A stretch of 64,000 bases of DNA, from positions 13,926,647-13,990,646 of the forward strand of contig CM017565.1 in assembly GCA_007844125.1 (NCBI GenBank), in the 5' to 3' direction. The stretch comes from Sinonovacula constricta (Eukaryota > Mollusca > Bivalvia > Cardiida > Solecurtidae). This document shows positions 45,442-58,779 of this stretch, in pieces; position 1 is the first letter of the stretch; each line of letters starts with the position of its first letter. The translations under genes and the position numbers were made by a program. Below the pieces are notes generated by a model, which was given only the letters and a program-made list of their open reading frames with translations, had not been told where the DNA came from and made no database searches.

Positions 45442-46376
45442 AGTTGAGTTTGTTATAAACAACCAAACTAATCTTGTGTATTTGCATCACTGAAATCCAA
45501 GCAGTGTAATGTACCAGTATGTCAACTATCAGTGCATGTTCTCTTTTTTCTTTAAGAGAAATATTACTTCTATTGCAGGCTTTGTTAGCTTAAGTATACT
45601 AATGTCTCAGCAACTTTGCTGGTTTTCTTGTATTTTTAATATATCTGATATTGCACATACTTTCATACTTTTATGTCAGTGTCTTTTATTGTTTTGCTTT
45701 TTTAAGCCTAGCTGCTTTTATGTGTCTGTCACATACGTTATACTTGCAATAAACAGCTCAGATATTGCTTACATGTCAGTTGTACTGACAGACCTTGGTT
45801 CCATTTCCATATATACAATCTAGACCAAGATATGTTATCTTTCAGTTCACATTTTCCAACTTGTAGAAATGTTTATTGGGGTTTTATTGAATGTTATAAA
45901 AATATTATGTCTCCAAGATTATATCAGAAAGAATCGAAAACTTAAAGAGGAGGTTAACCCTGTGGATATGCTGCCTGATCAGGCTGAGGTACTTGTAACT
46001 GTAGACCTAATGCAGTGGATAGTAGATTATTTCTTTGATTAAGTTCCCTGATGCTAAAATATCGTGATTGTAGTGATTTTAGCTTAATTCCATGAGCATT
46101 GAGATTAGTAATTTGTTTGGATTAATTCATCCTCTTTATTGACTTTTTTAAATTAGGACATTGCAGTTAAAGATAAGGAAGGTTTAATTAAAGCTAAGAT
46201 AAGTTGAGGTAATGACAGGCAGTTAGCCTGGTAGGCCGTCCACTGGCCATGTTCTATAAATGTTAACATGCTCAGCATATATAATCAAGTGTAGACCTAC
46301 ATTTTAATGTCCATACATCTGTTGCTGGGCATTGTTCACCAGAATTTGTCAGATCAGATTCTGCACAGTTTGCTTA
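45442..46376. other. Anonymous AT-rich sequence
   Basis: A 104-codon hydrophobic ATG frame (45509-45823) is rich in Phe, Ile, Leu and Cys from T-rich sequence and is unsupported. Confidence 0.45.
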
Positions 46377-47064
46377 AATTGAAGTTGTAAGCTGATTACG
46401 AAGGCCAAGGCTCCAGTCATACATCTAGTAGCCTTGAATTGAAGTTGTTAGCTGATTACAAAGGCCAAGGCTCCAGTCATACATCTAATAGCCTTGAATT
46501 GAAGTTGTTAGCTGATTACAAAGGCCAAGGCTCCAGTCATACATCTAATAGCCTTGAATTGAAGTTGTTAGCTGATTACAAAGGCCAAGGCTCATCATAC
46601 ATCTAGTAGCCTTGAATTGAAGTTGTTAGCTGATTACGAAGGCCAAGGCTCCAGTCATAAATCTAGTAGCCTTGAATTGAAGTTGTTAGCTGATTACAAA
46701 GGCCAAGGCTCCAGTCATACATCTAGTATCCTTAAAATGAAGTTGTTAGCTTATTACAAAGACCAAGGCTCCAATCATACACCTAGCCACCTTGAATTGA
46801 AGTTGTTAGCTGATTACAAAGACCAAGGCTCCAGTCATACATCTAATAGCCTTGAATTGAAGTTGTTAGCTGATTACAAAGACCAAGGCTCCAGTCATAC
46901 ATCTAATAGCCTTGAATTGAAGTTGTTAGCTGATTACAAAGGCCAAGGCTCCGGTTATACATCTAGTAGCCTTGAATTGAAGTTGTTAGCTGATTACAAA
47001 GACCAAGGCTCCTGTTATAAATCTAGTAGCCTTGAATTGAAGTTGTCAGCTGATCACAAAGAGT
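46377..47064. repeat. Minisatellite, 60-bp unit, about 11.5 copies
   Basis: The unit contains GAAGTTGTTAGCTGATTACA and AAGGCCAAGGCTCCAGTCAT. The 149-codon + frame is the array in one of its open phases. One copy (about 46590) lacks two bases, which breaks register. Confidence 0.97.
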
Positions 47065-49312
47065 AAATATTTAACAAAATATCATACTCTGAAAAATATT
47101 CAGCATTTTTATGGTAAAAGTGAGCAATGTTATATAGCCTATATTGAATAATGTTTCCTATTTTACCTGCAAATAATTTTCATACCAAAGTAATGATGAT
47201 GAATAAATAAAAATAAATAAATGAAATTGCTTTCAGCTATTTCTAGATGTGTCAGAACTTTAATGGTATAATATTATTAGCAGTGAAATTCCCAATCGGA
47301 GTTGTCATCATTTTCTTATCTTTTTTTATATAGATTTTGACCTTCACTGAAATATTGTTGGTGATACATGTGTTGAAAGGAGATTGATACACAATTTTAT
47401 GGCATTAACATGTAGCTTATATGTATCACACCACTGTGATGTCTGTAGAAATAATAAAATATATGGCTATGGATGTAGACATTTTCAAAATCTGTATATT
47501 TCTGATGGCATTAGATGAGGGGTATATATGATCAACTAAACAAGAAATGATACATATGTCACAAAAACATTGTACACTGCTCACCTGCAAGTGTTAGTAG
47601 GCTTGTACTTTTTAAGACTAGTGATGGGTAATTGGAGACTCATTAGACTGGTTTTAATGCAATCATCACAAACTGTAGACTTAATCTGACTGAGGTGTTA
47701 GGATTAACTATTCAAATGTGTTTTAGAGAAGTTGTTTAACAAATGTAAAAGGCTTTAAGTGACATTTGCAGCCTTTAAGATGAGGTATTAAACAGCTGTG
47801 GCAGGTTTAGTGCAAAAGATTTAACAAATGAAACAATAAAAGTGATCGCTCTATGTTAGAAATGAGGAAATTATCAAGGTATTATTTCGTGCTTAATTGT
47901 AATGTTGTTATGCTATATCCTTGAGCATCCACTTAACAGCTGCAACTTTATGATATCCACATTGACAAACTATGGGTAAGCCATTAATATATGAAACCTG
48001 GCAGTAGCAGAAATGTATGTGGCCTTCATGATATAGCGTTTTCTTCATTTGAAGTGCGCTGCCAATATGTGAACTAATGGTTATGCATGGCTTTTTTATC
48101 AATCAACATCTTCAATGTGGATTTTTGTATTGTGCCGTCTCACAGTTTATACATTTCCTTCTATATTTTCATTATAGGAATGATGATAATAATACAGTAT
48201 TTGCAGCAGTTGTTTAGGGTACTCTGTTTTATAATTTAGATCTACATGTATATTAACTTTAAATTGGTTAAGTTATGAATATATATATATGCATAATTAA
48301 AGAGTAATCGGTAAATATCATTTTACAGCATCTCTGATTGAAGTTACTACAAAATGATTTGTTTATGGCAGATTCTGTACAGCTGCTGTTTAGATTTGAG
48401 GAGACATTTTTGCTGAAGCGGCATCCCAGATCCAGAGTGTGAAGGTATCTTTTAGCCTACAAACCACATATCTGTAAGGCTGGGAGCTGTCGGTTCAGGA
48501 GCCGCACTAATTGCTGCTTGGCCTTTATTAGCACATCTGTTAACCTTATATATAATAATATATACAATATTTCAGCAAAAACATAAATTTAGCTTGGGTT
48601 TTTAACAAAAATTATCATTATCATGGTTAACAGCTATCATGGCAGACAGAGCAGGTATGCAAGCAATTACTATTGATTTAAGACAGCTTCTACTCCCAAT
48701 GTTCAACTGAGATACTGATAACATGCACAGATCTGTTTCACAATGAGTATTGCAGCAAGCAAACAATAGGAGGCAAGCCTGTTAATATAATACTGCTGTG
48801 AAGTTTGGAATGTTGATGATTATTGCTGTATCACACAATATCATAACAGAGTGATAATAGACTATTTACCGTTATCCCTGAATTTCAAAGAGAATATGAT
48901 ATAGCAGTGTGTGTAAATATATCATCACCCAAATTAGATGTTCTGTGAAAGTAGAAAAGTTGTTTAATCTTTTAAACATATTAAGTAAATGTGAAAGTAA
49001 TCTGTGACCAAGTGTTTTACATTTCCTGAATATGTCAGTCTATATGAATTTACAATCATGAATTAAGCCTTCTGTCAGAACTGTCATTCGATTATTCAGA
49101 TTCACCTTGACCCTTTCATTTGACACCCTTGACCTAAACCATTTACCTTTCATTAATGTCCTTGACATAGATCCTTTACTTATTGTTGGCAAAGACCAGG
49201 CTTTAGCTTTAAGCAGTTCTCTTTTTAGCCTAATCCAAGACTGCTCCAATTTCTAGTGATGCCTATTTTACTCATCTGCCACAATAGTCAGACTATGGTC
49301 ATTTTTCTTATT
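47065..49312. other. Anonymous AT-rich sequence, with one weak exon-like block
   Basis: At 48371-48442 an acceptor-like TTTATGGCAG precedes a short frame reading SVQLLFRFEETFLLKRHPRS before TGA; no other support. No arrays or element ends were recognised in the remaining 2 kb. Confidence 0.4.
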
Positions 49313-49999
49313 TAGCTTACTGGCCCAGCCTAGCTATGGTCTTCATCCTAATATTGCTTACTGACCTAGCCTGGCTGTGGTCTTCATCCTCATATTGCCT
49401 ACTGACCCAGCCTGGCTGTGGTCTTCATCCTAATATTGCTTGCTGACCCAGCTTGGCTATGGTCCTCATCCTAATATTGATTGCTGACCCAGCTTGGCTT
49501 GGGTCTTCATCCTAATATTGCTTTCTGACCCAGCTTGGCTTGGGTCTTCATCCTAATATTGCTTGCTGACCCAGCTTGGCTATGGTCTTCATCCTAATAT
49601 TGCTTGCTGACCCAGCTTGGCTACGGTCTTCATCCTAATATTGCTTGCTGACCCAGCTTGGCTTGGGTCTTTATCCTAATATTGCTTGCTGACCCAGCTT
49701 GGCTATGGTCTTCATCCTAATATTGCTTGCTGACCCAGCTTGGCTTGGGTCTTCATCCTAATATTGCTTGCTGACCCAGCTTGGCTTGGGTCTTCATCCT
49801 TATATTGCTTTCTGACCCAGCCTGGCTATGGTCTTCATCCTAATATTGCTTTCTGACCCAGCTTGGCTATGGTCTTCATCCTAATATTGCTTTCTGACAC
49901 AGCCTGGCTATGGTCTTCATCCTAATATTGCTTTCTGACCCAGCTTGGCTTGAGTCTTCACCCTTATATTGCTTTCTGACCCAGCCTGGCTATGGTCCT
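49313..49999. repeat. Minisatellite, 41-bp unit, about 17 copies
   Basis: The unit contains TATGGTCTTCATCCTAATAT and TGCTTGCTGACCCAGCTTGG. TGGCTATGG and TGGCTTGGG variants are interspersed. It is unrelated in sequence to the 41-bp array at 14.7 kb. Confidence 0.97.
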
Positions 50000-50645
50000 C
50001 ACTCATGCAAGTACCCTATGTCTGGGCAATTCTTCACTTCCATGGAGCCATTAAAGTTGTTTGAGCTGTCATTTCTTGCTGACACTTTTATTTGAAAATC
50101 TTTTTTTTCAAATTGTGGAATCTTACATTCTCCAATATTTTATACATATTACATTTATTCAGGGTCTGATCTCTTTTCTGAATTGGTGCAAAGCATCTTT
50201 GGCAAGTGATGGAACTGAGCTTTTGGTTTTGCATCAATAAAATATATATTATAAGGTTCATAATTTTTTGGAAGTGCCACCCAGACACAGTTTTGTGAGC
50301 TGGCAAATATCAATTAAAAGAGGAGTTATTGGTAATGATGATCACACTGGCAGTGGAAGGGTCTTGCAGGCATTGCTGGGTGACTCCTCAGACCAAGGCC
50401 ACACAAAGATAACTGATAACTAAACAGTTACGTTTCAATCCCAGTTATGGGGGCTAATAGCACAAGTAGATTAGTGTGAATCTTCATTGTGGTAAGCTAC
50501 ACCTGTTTGATCTCAGTCTCAGGGGCCTTGTGGTAAGTTATAGTTGATTGAATAGGAAACCTTCTATGTCTAAAATGCACTCTTTAAATGGTATTAGGTA
50601 AACTTAAAAAGAGTGACCCACTTAAAGAGCTGTAGAACTAAGTGT
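50000..50645. other. Anonymous sequence
   Basis: No feature recognised. Confidence 0.45.
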
Positions 50646-51912
50646 TTTCAGTATTAATGCCCACATGTTATAGGTTTATCCTCAGACTGATGCCCACATG
50701 TTTTATAATAAGCTGGTGCTCAGACTGCATGATGCCCACATGTTATACTAAGTTTGTGCTCAGACTGATGCCCATATGTTATACTATGCTTGTGCTCAGA
50801 CTGATGCCCACATGTTATACTATATTTATGCTCAGACTGATACCCACATGTTATACTATGCTTGTGCTCAGACTGATGCCCACATGTTATACTATGCTTG
50901 TGCTCAGACTGATGCCCACATGTTATACTATGCTTGTGCTCAGACTGATGCCCATGTTTTATTATATGGTTGTGCTCAGACTGATGCCCACATTTTGTAA
51001 TATGCTTGTGCTTGGACTGATGCCCATGTTTTATTATATGCTTGTGCTCAGACTGATGACCATGTTTTATTATATGGTTGTGCTCAGACTGATGACCATG
51101 TTTTATTATATGGTTGTGCTTAGACTGATGTCCTGTTTGATAATATGCTTGTGCTCAGACTGATGCCCACATTTTATAATATGCTTGTGCTCAGACTGAT
51201 GCCCTGTTTGATAATATGCTTGTGCTCAGACTGATGCCCACATTTTATAATATGCTTGTGCTCAGACTGATGTCCTGTTTGATAATATGCTTGTGCTCAG
51301 ACTGATGCCCACATTTTATAATATGCTTGTGCTCAGACTGATGTCCTGTTTGATAATATGCTTGTGCTCAGACTGATGTCCATGTTTGATAATATGCTTG
51401 TGCTCAGACTAATGTCCATGTTTGATAATATGATTGTGCTCAGACTAATGTCCATGTTTGATAGTATGCTTGTGCTCAGACTAATATCCATGTTTGATAA
51501 TATGATTGTGCTCAGACTTATGTCCATGTTTGATAATATGCTTGTGCTCAGACTGATGCCCATATGTTATAATATGCTTGTGCTCAGACTGATGCCCATG
51601 TTTTATAATAGGCTTGTGCTCAGACTGATGTCCATATATTATAATAGGCTTGTGCTCAGACTGATGCCCATATGTTTTAATAGGCTTGTGCTCAGACTGA
51701 TGCCCATGTGTTATAATAGGCCTGTGCTCAGACTGATGCCCATGTTTTATAAAATGGTTGTGCTCAGACTGATGCCCATATGTTATAATAGGCTTGTGCT
51801 CAGACATATGCCCATATGTTATAATAGGCTTGTGCTCAGACTGATGCCCATGTTTTATAATATGTTTGTGCTCAAACTGATGCCCATGTGTTATAATAGG
51901 CTTGTGCTCAGA
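50646..51912. repeat. Minisatellite, 36-bp unit, about 35 copies
   Basis: The unit is TGCTCAGACTGATGCCCATG plus TTTTATAATATGCTTG. Variant zones are clustered: ACATGTTATACTATG at the left, a two-unit alternation GTCCTGTTTGATAA / GCCCACATTTTATAA at 51130-51360, and GTTATAATAGGC at the right. Since 36 is a multiple of three, frames of 173, 200 and 146 codons stay open on both strands; these are artefacts. Confidence 0.97.
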
Positions 51913-53757
51913 ATTGATCATATTACTGGAAGAAAATTAAGTACATATTTTGTGTTTTGACTAAGAAAGACTTCACAAAAAGGTAATATTTAAACATGAA
52001 ACAGTTGTATTCAAGTCATCCATCTGTAGCTTTAAACAAGTCAAGTTATGTGGCTACATAAACCAGACCTTGTACTCATTTATCAAGCTCACCATTTGCC
52101 AATACTTCACTGATACTTTACTGATAGCAGATCAAAGTGGAATCACCTGTAAATTGGATTATATTTTTGCCTTCTAGGGCAAATTGATCAGGCCTTGGCC
52201 AGTAGTATAGATCCTGATCATACAACTCCCTTGGCCAGTAGTATAGATCCTGATCATACAACTCCCTTGGGAGGTGTTTGACGAGGATCAGCACTCTTTG
52301 CTGTTAAGCTTATCAATATGTCTTGTAAGTAGTGTATGAAGTTGTAATCAGGAAGCCTTAAGTATACAGGATTAAGTTAAAAGTATGCCAAGAGCTAACT
52401 GGTCCATCTCTGATACTGGGTTCAGTAGGTTGCTGACCCACTATCTCACTGAAATCACTGCACTTCACCATCTTCTGGTTGTGTTATCCAGTGTAAGTAT
52501 TACTTAACATTTTAAGGGTATTATGTTCTCTAGTTTGCTAATCTAAGAGTACCTCCATCACAAGAGAGCATTGTTGCTTTTAACTTTGATTGTACAGGGG
52601 ATATTGCAATAAATGGTGCCTAATGTCAGTACACTGTTTTTTCTGGGTTCCCTTCAAGCAAGAAAGCACGGTTACTACTAAGTTAGCATACCATAATCAC
52701 TCAAGTGATTAATCAAAATGAAATATCTGTAAATTGTAAGATGTTAAATGTAGAACATGACCACATATATATATTTATAAGCATTTTTGTCCAGTTCCTG
52801 TGACCTTTATACTTGGATGTCTATATAGATCCATACCAGTCAAAGCCTTGTATCATGAATTTCCATGTTGCAAATCAATGAGTTCTGAAGTGTTTGTTAT
52901 GTGGACAATAGGATCTCTGGTACCATTAGTGCTTTCATACATAGCACAGAGGTGTTGGCTTTAGATTACCTTTTTCCATCTGTGAAAGTGACACATATTG
53001 TTCTATTAACATGTCAAATGAACAAAGCATTTTCTTTGAGATGAAAGAGCCACTAAGGTATATGTCTTGTTAAAGAAACATGGCAGTCTGTGATGGCAGA
53101 TATGCTCTTACAGATAAAGCCCTTATTGCCAGGATAAATTCTGTGCCACTTGGGATTGCAAGGCCTCCAAGTCAAGGCCACCAGGTCAAGGTCAGTTTTT
53201 GTCTGGGGCCTTCATTCCACAATAAAAGCTCACATCTTTGTAATAAAAAGGTACAGAAATATAAATCGAGATAACAAAAAATTATTCATAAAATATGAAA
53301 TGATTTTTTAATTTTGTTAACCTCCTGTTTTTGACATGCTTTAAAGCAGATCTTGTGCAACTGCAGCAAAACTCTTATAAGTGCAAACTTAAATAAGCTT
53401 GGGCATCACTCAGTAGATGATCAGCAAGTGGTCACTGCTTTAAAGGCAATGAAAATGGCCTTAATACCCACTTGCCTAAACCCAAAGCAATCAGAATGCC
53501 TCAGATAATTCAATCATCTCTTGGAGGTATAACAGGAAAAACCCGTGAAAATAAACAAGTCAGTGCCTATGACTTCATCAAAACAACAGAAGTAAATGTT
53601 TGTTATCTCTAATGAAAAAGCAGTAACAATTGTTTATCTAACAAGATGTGAACGGTTTAATTGATGAATGAAAGTTTGTAGGATGAAATAATCCTATACA
53701 CTATAACACTTGTGATTCTGTATCATTCTACCTGATACATTTGAGGAATGATTGTCC
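51913..53757. other. Anonymous sequence with a 42-bp duplication
   Basis: A direct duplication containing CCTTGGCCAGTAGTATAGAT and CCTGATCATACAACTC lies at 52193-52268. TCAAGGTCA occurs at 53190. A 64-codon frame at 53080-53274 overlaps this dispersed-repeat phrase and is not supported. Confidence 0.4.
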
Positions 53758-54055
53758 CAAGGGTTGGAATTACCCTAGGAGTTTCATTGTCCCCATAACA
53801 CCATGATGTCCCAAGATTGGAATTACAAGAGGAGTTTCATTGTCCCCATAACACCATGATGTCCCAAGATAGGAATTACAAGAGGAGTTTCATTGTCCCC
53901 ATAACACCATGATGTCCCAAGATTGGAATTACAAGAGGAGTTTCATTGTCCCCATAACACCATGATGTCCCAAGATTGGAATTACAAGAGGAGTTTCATT
54001 GTCCCCATAACACCATGATGTCCAAAGATTGGAATTACAAGAGGAGTTTTTACAA
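53758..54055. repeat. Minisatellite, 53-bp unit, about 5.7 copies
   Basis: The unit contains GATGTCCCAAGATTGGAATT and GAGTTTCATTGTCCCCATAA; the first copy is diverged (TACCCTAGGAG). Confidence 0.96.
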
Positions 54056-55944
54056 GAGTCTCATTTTTGGTGGACAAATAGCTAACAATACACATTCACT
54101 ACGTCCACAATATCATCTATATGTATATAAAAGATCATTTCTGAACTGTTGAATTTTTCATTATACACTTAATGGGATTACCACACTGCCATCAGTTAGC
54201 AAGATCTAATCCACACCTTTTTTTGATACCACTGCAGCCTGAGACTGTGTCTAGCAGGGTAGAAGTATCTCACTCCACTACCCTCCCCTAAACCAGATAA
54301 GGCAGTTGGTTTGATACATAACAATTTTAAATGCCTTTAACTGTCATCCTCTTCAGCACATTCAGGCTCACGCATCTTCATGATTTGATATTTAGACTCA
54401 GGAAATTTGTCTTAAGTTGTGTTGTTGTTAGTTTGAAAAAAACTCCAAAAAACCTAGATTGATAAGGCAACAGGTGGGAGTACCACCTGTCTATAGATAA
54501 CCCATGTAGTCCTCCAAATGCAGCACACAGCACTGACACCTGCCTTATCAAGGCCACAGATATAAAGACAACCAAATCATTTAATGTATATATGTTGTAA
54601 TAAGTCCCTGGAGTGCGAACATTTCCATTAGGGCAAGCACTATTGACTTTAGAGGAGACAATTTAATGCTCCTGTTTGTTTGTTTATTTGTTTGTTTATT
54701 GGGTTTATCGTCCCACCATACTCCTGTTTATCTGATTCTCTGCCATATGATGCTGACAAGCAATTACTAAACTTTTTTTAAAACACAATTGTGGTCATAA
54801 TGACAACTTCAAACTTTATATGGCAGAAGATCATTGTTCACTAGATTGGTATCAGAACCTTAACATGCCGCATATCAGCAAGACGACTTGTTTCCATGGA
54901 GAAGTTTGAGAGGTTTTAACTTCTTTAACTCCTACCTGTGGCAGCAGCATCATATTCTAGTGTGCACCATCACCAGTTTCATATCCTTTCAATAAATACA
55001 GTACCAAAAGAAATAAGTACATATTACTACAGATTAAATATAATTAGGATTATGTATTGAGATAGGATGTTCTAAGACAAAGCAGTGGTCTGAACATCAG
55101 CTACATCTGTAGAAAAACTAGAATTAAGGTGAACCAATGATATGTTTTTGAGTTAGCAGATTGTTATTATATAAGCTAAGATATGCTCATATGGAAGATG
55201 AAATTTGTTGTAGTGCTGGTTCTCAGTCATAAGAATGGCTGAGATTGATCTGTATGATCATTTGTTGTTAATCGGTTCTTTTGATTAAGGACATCTAACA
55301 GAACCCTCACATTGGGTGCAAGGATCTACAGAAAGTATGTAGTGAGTAGATCTCTTGGCTGATGTCAGGGCTTATCAAAGGACTATGGGAAGTTTCACAA
55401 GATGGCTGATCTGTTATACAGACTGTATGCACCTACAACAACAAGTACACAACATGTTTACATTTCACTGATAGAAGAACTATACATAGTTCATTGTTTG
55501 CTCATTATGTCATGTTGCCGTAACGTTTATTTGATGTTATTATCTGAAATCATCCCTATAACAGTGAAGTGCTGTAATAGTGTTGTGATTCTTATGCACT
55601 TAATATAACATATAAAGAACACATTGGACAACGTTATGTGATTGAAGTAGTAGGGATCAAACTGAGTGAGTTTTTATTGAAAACAAGAAGTATCTTAAAA
55701 AATAACGATATTGGGTACTGGTGAGGCTTAAATTTTCAACCAGATTTTAATAAGCACATTGTATGTATACCAGGTTATCATGAAAGAAAGTAAGGCGGTA
55801 GGAAATAACAAATAATAGAATATAAACACTAAAAGTTTTTTTGACAATGGTAATATTTTACACTAAATACTAATTTTTATACTTATGGAATATGTGGGCA
55901 TAATTTCTGCATAAACTTATACTTTAGTCTAAGTCAGCTCAATT
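54056..55944. other. Anonymous sequence with a possible retroelement tail
   Basis: GTTTGTTTATTTGTTTGTTT followed by ATTGGGTTTATCGTCCCACC (54677-54717) resembles, read reversed, the simple-repeat 3' tail and last bases of a SINE or LINE. A 68-codon ATG frame at 55402-55608 has no other support. Confidence 0.4.
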
Positions 55945-57814
55945 TTGAAATAACCTCATTTGTTAGACAGTAGTGATAAATGTTGAGAAACAACCTCATT
56001 TGTTAGACAGTTGTGATAAATGTTGAGAAACAACCTCATTTGTTAGACAGTTGTGATAAATGTTGAGAAACAACCTCATTTGTTAGACAGTAGTGATAAA
56101 TGTTGAGAAACAACCTCATTTGTTAGACAGTTGTGATAAATGTTGAGAAACAACCTCATTTGTTAGACAGTGGTGATAAATGTTGAGAAACAACCTCATT
56201 TGTTAGACAGTAGTGATACATGTTGAGAAACAACCTCATTTGTTAGACAGTTGTGATAAATGTTGAGAAACAACCTCATTTGTTAGACAGTAGTGATAAA
56301 TGTTGAGAAACAACCTCATTTGTTAGACAGTTGTGATAAATGTTGAGAAACAACCTCATTTGTTAGACAGTGGTGATAAATGTTGAGAAACAACCTCATT
56401 TGTTAGACAGTAGTGATAAATGTTGAGAAACAACCTCATTTGTTAGACAGTGGTGATAAATGTTGAGAAACAACCTCATTTGTTAGACAGTAGTGATAAA
56501 TGTTGAGAAACAACCATATTTGTTAGACAGTAGTGATTAATGTTAAGAAACAACCATATTTGTTAGACAGTAGTGATAAATGTTGAGAAACAACCTCATT
56601 TGTTAGACAGTTGTGATAAATGTTGAGAAACAACCTCATTTGTTAGACAGTAGTGATAAACGTTGAGAAACAACCTCATTTGTTAGACAGAAGTGATAAA
56701 TGTTGAGAAACAACCTCATTTGTTAGACAGTAGTGATAAATGTTGAGAAACAACCTCATTTGTTAGACAGTAATGATAAATGTTGAGAAACAACCTCATT
56801 TGTTAGACAGTAGTGATAAATGTTGAGAAACAACCTCATTTGTTAGACAGTGGTGATAAATGTTGAGAAACAACCTCATTTGTTAGACAGTAGTGATAAA
56901 TGTTGAGAAACAACCTCATTTGTTAGACAGTGGTGATAAATGTTGAGAAACAACCTCATTTGTTAGACAGTAGTGATAAATGTTGAGAAACAACCATATT
57001 TGTTAGACAGTAGTGATAAATGTTAAGAAACAACCATATTTGTTAGACAGTAGTGATAAATGTTGAGAAACAACCTCATTTGTTAGACAGTTGTGATAAA
57101 TGTTGAGAAACAACCTCATTTGTTAGACAGTATTGATAAATGTTGAGAAACAACCTCATTTGTTAGACAGAAGTGATAAATGTTGAGAAACAACCTCATT
57201 TGTTAGACAGTAGTGATAAATGTTGAGAAACAACCTCATTTGTTAGACAGTAATGATAAATGTTAAGAAACAACCTCATTTGTTAGACAGTAGTGATAAA
57301 TGTTGAAAAACAACCTCATTTGTTAGACAGTGGTGATAAATGTTGAGAAACAACAGTGGTGATAAATGTTGAGAAACAACCTCATTTGTTAGACAGTAGT
57401 GATAAATGTTGAGAAACAAGCTCATTTGTTAGACAGTGGTGATAAATGTTGAGAAACAACCTCATTTGTTAGACAGTAGTGATAAATGTTGAGAAACAAC
57501 CATATTTGTTAGACAGTAGTGATAAATGTTGAGAAACAACCATATTTGTTAGACAGTAGTGATAAATGTTGAGAAACAACCTCATTTGTTAGACAGTTGT
57601 GATAAATGTTGAGAAACAACCTCATTTGTTAGACAGTAGTGATAAACGTTGAGAAACAACCTCATTTGTTAGACAGAAGTGATAAATGTTGAGAAACAAC
57701 CTCATTTGTTAGACAGTAGTGATAAATGTTGAGAAACAACCTCATTTGTTAGACAGTAATGATAAATGTTGAGAAACAACCTCATTTGTTAGACAGTTGT
57801 AATAAATGTTGAGA
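55945..57814. repeat. Large minisatellite, 40-bp unit, about 46 copies
   Basis: The unit is TGTTGAGAAACAACCTCATT plus TGTTAGACAGTAGTGATAAA, in strict 40-bp register until 57350. There a partial unit (CAACAGTGGTG) shifts the frame by 26 bp. A 12-unit block (480 bp) starting at the CCATATT markers (56511) recurs at 56991 and again at 57497, with few differences. It is thus a young higher-order repeat. Confidence 0.98.
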
Positions 57815-58779
57815 AAATTGCTCTGAATGTTCATTGTTTCCAAATCTGTTAATTGGCATGAAAATTTCTGCTGACAATTAATATCGCTGTCACAGTGGAT
57901 TAATGATGATGTAACTTGATTTTTAAAATCAAGTGGTGGTGCGGTTTTCTGAGTTAAGAAATAGCTAGCTGTGCACCATGGAATAAAATGCATGCCATAA
58001 CAACTGGCATTTTATACTTCACTTTTGATCAATAATAAACATCATTAGGATTTTTTCATAAAAGAATAATTTATTTAATTGCTTAAGAAAAAAATATTGG
58101 TCAAAAGTGTCAGGTGCCTGTACAAACAACCAAAAATGAAAGGAAATACTGCAACTAAAGAAGTGGTTGTTTTTCTGACTTTGCTAATTAGTGGAAACAT
58201 GCATAGTGATTAACTTTAATGGGAGTGGGCAAGTGGCCACAATGGAATGCATCATTTATTGCCTTAACTCCTCTACAGATTGATAGGATCAGGCTTGAGC
58301 AAATAGTGTAAGCCTAGATCTGCACCTCTTGCTAATAACTCATTGATCAAGAGCTGCACTTTTTGTTTCAGAATCTCTTACAATATGTTGGGATAACCAG
58401 TACATGTGTAGGTAATCATCCAAAGAAGCATGCTAAGGGTGTTATATTAGAGAATAGGAGATTGGTTCCTAACGAGTCTATTAGCCAAGCCGTATTCATG
58501 ATGACACCAGTGTGGTGATGGTGATTGTAGTGGCGGCTGAACTGTTTTTGATGCAGAGAAAATTAGCAGGAAATAATACATTATGTTCAGTTAAGTTGTA
58601 TCATTACAAAAACTGATATAAACTTAGCCAATAGTATTTGTAATGTGAAGCAACTGAAGTGCTGCCTTGTAAGTCAGAACACTCTAAATAATACCAGAGA
58701 TGCAACCAGTCATGAAGCAGTCTATACAGAGGGTAAGCAAGGTACTTTAAATGTCAGTTTCCTTTTTATAATTACCTTT
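57815..58779. other. Anonymous AT-rich sequence
   Basis: No gene found; a GATCAGGCTTGAGCAAATAG phrase near 58290 may be a remnant of the same dispersed family as 38765 and 52206. Confidence 0.4.

Noticed and set aside
45509..45823. 104-codon hydrophobic membrane protein
   Set aside because: The frame lies in T-rich DNA, which yields Phe, Leu, Ile and Cys by chance; no splice or promoter support.
46617..47066. 149-codon repeat protein
   Set aside because: 60-bp units; the frame covers only the array and begins inside it.
48371..48442. Short terminal exon reading SVQLLFRFEETFLL
   Set aside because: Acceptor only moderate, no partner exon in matching phase, and too short to judge; kept only as a note in the anonymous stretch.
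50642..51960. 173-, 200- and 146-codon frames on both strands
   Set aside because: The array unit is 36 bp, a multiple of three; the frames are the minisatellite read as protein.
53080..53274. 64-codon ATG frame as a coding exon
   Set aside because: It runs into a TCAAGGTCA-type dispersed-repeat phrase and lacks convincing splice sites.
55402..55608. 68-codon ATG frame
   Set aside because: Single short frame in AT-rich DNA with no domain or context support.
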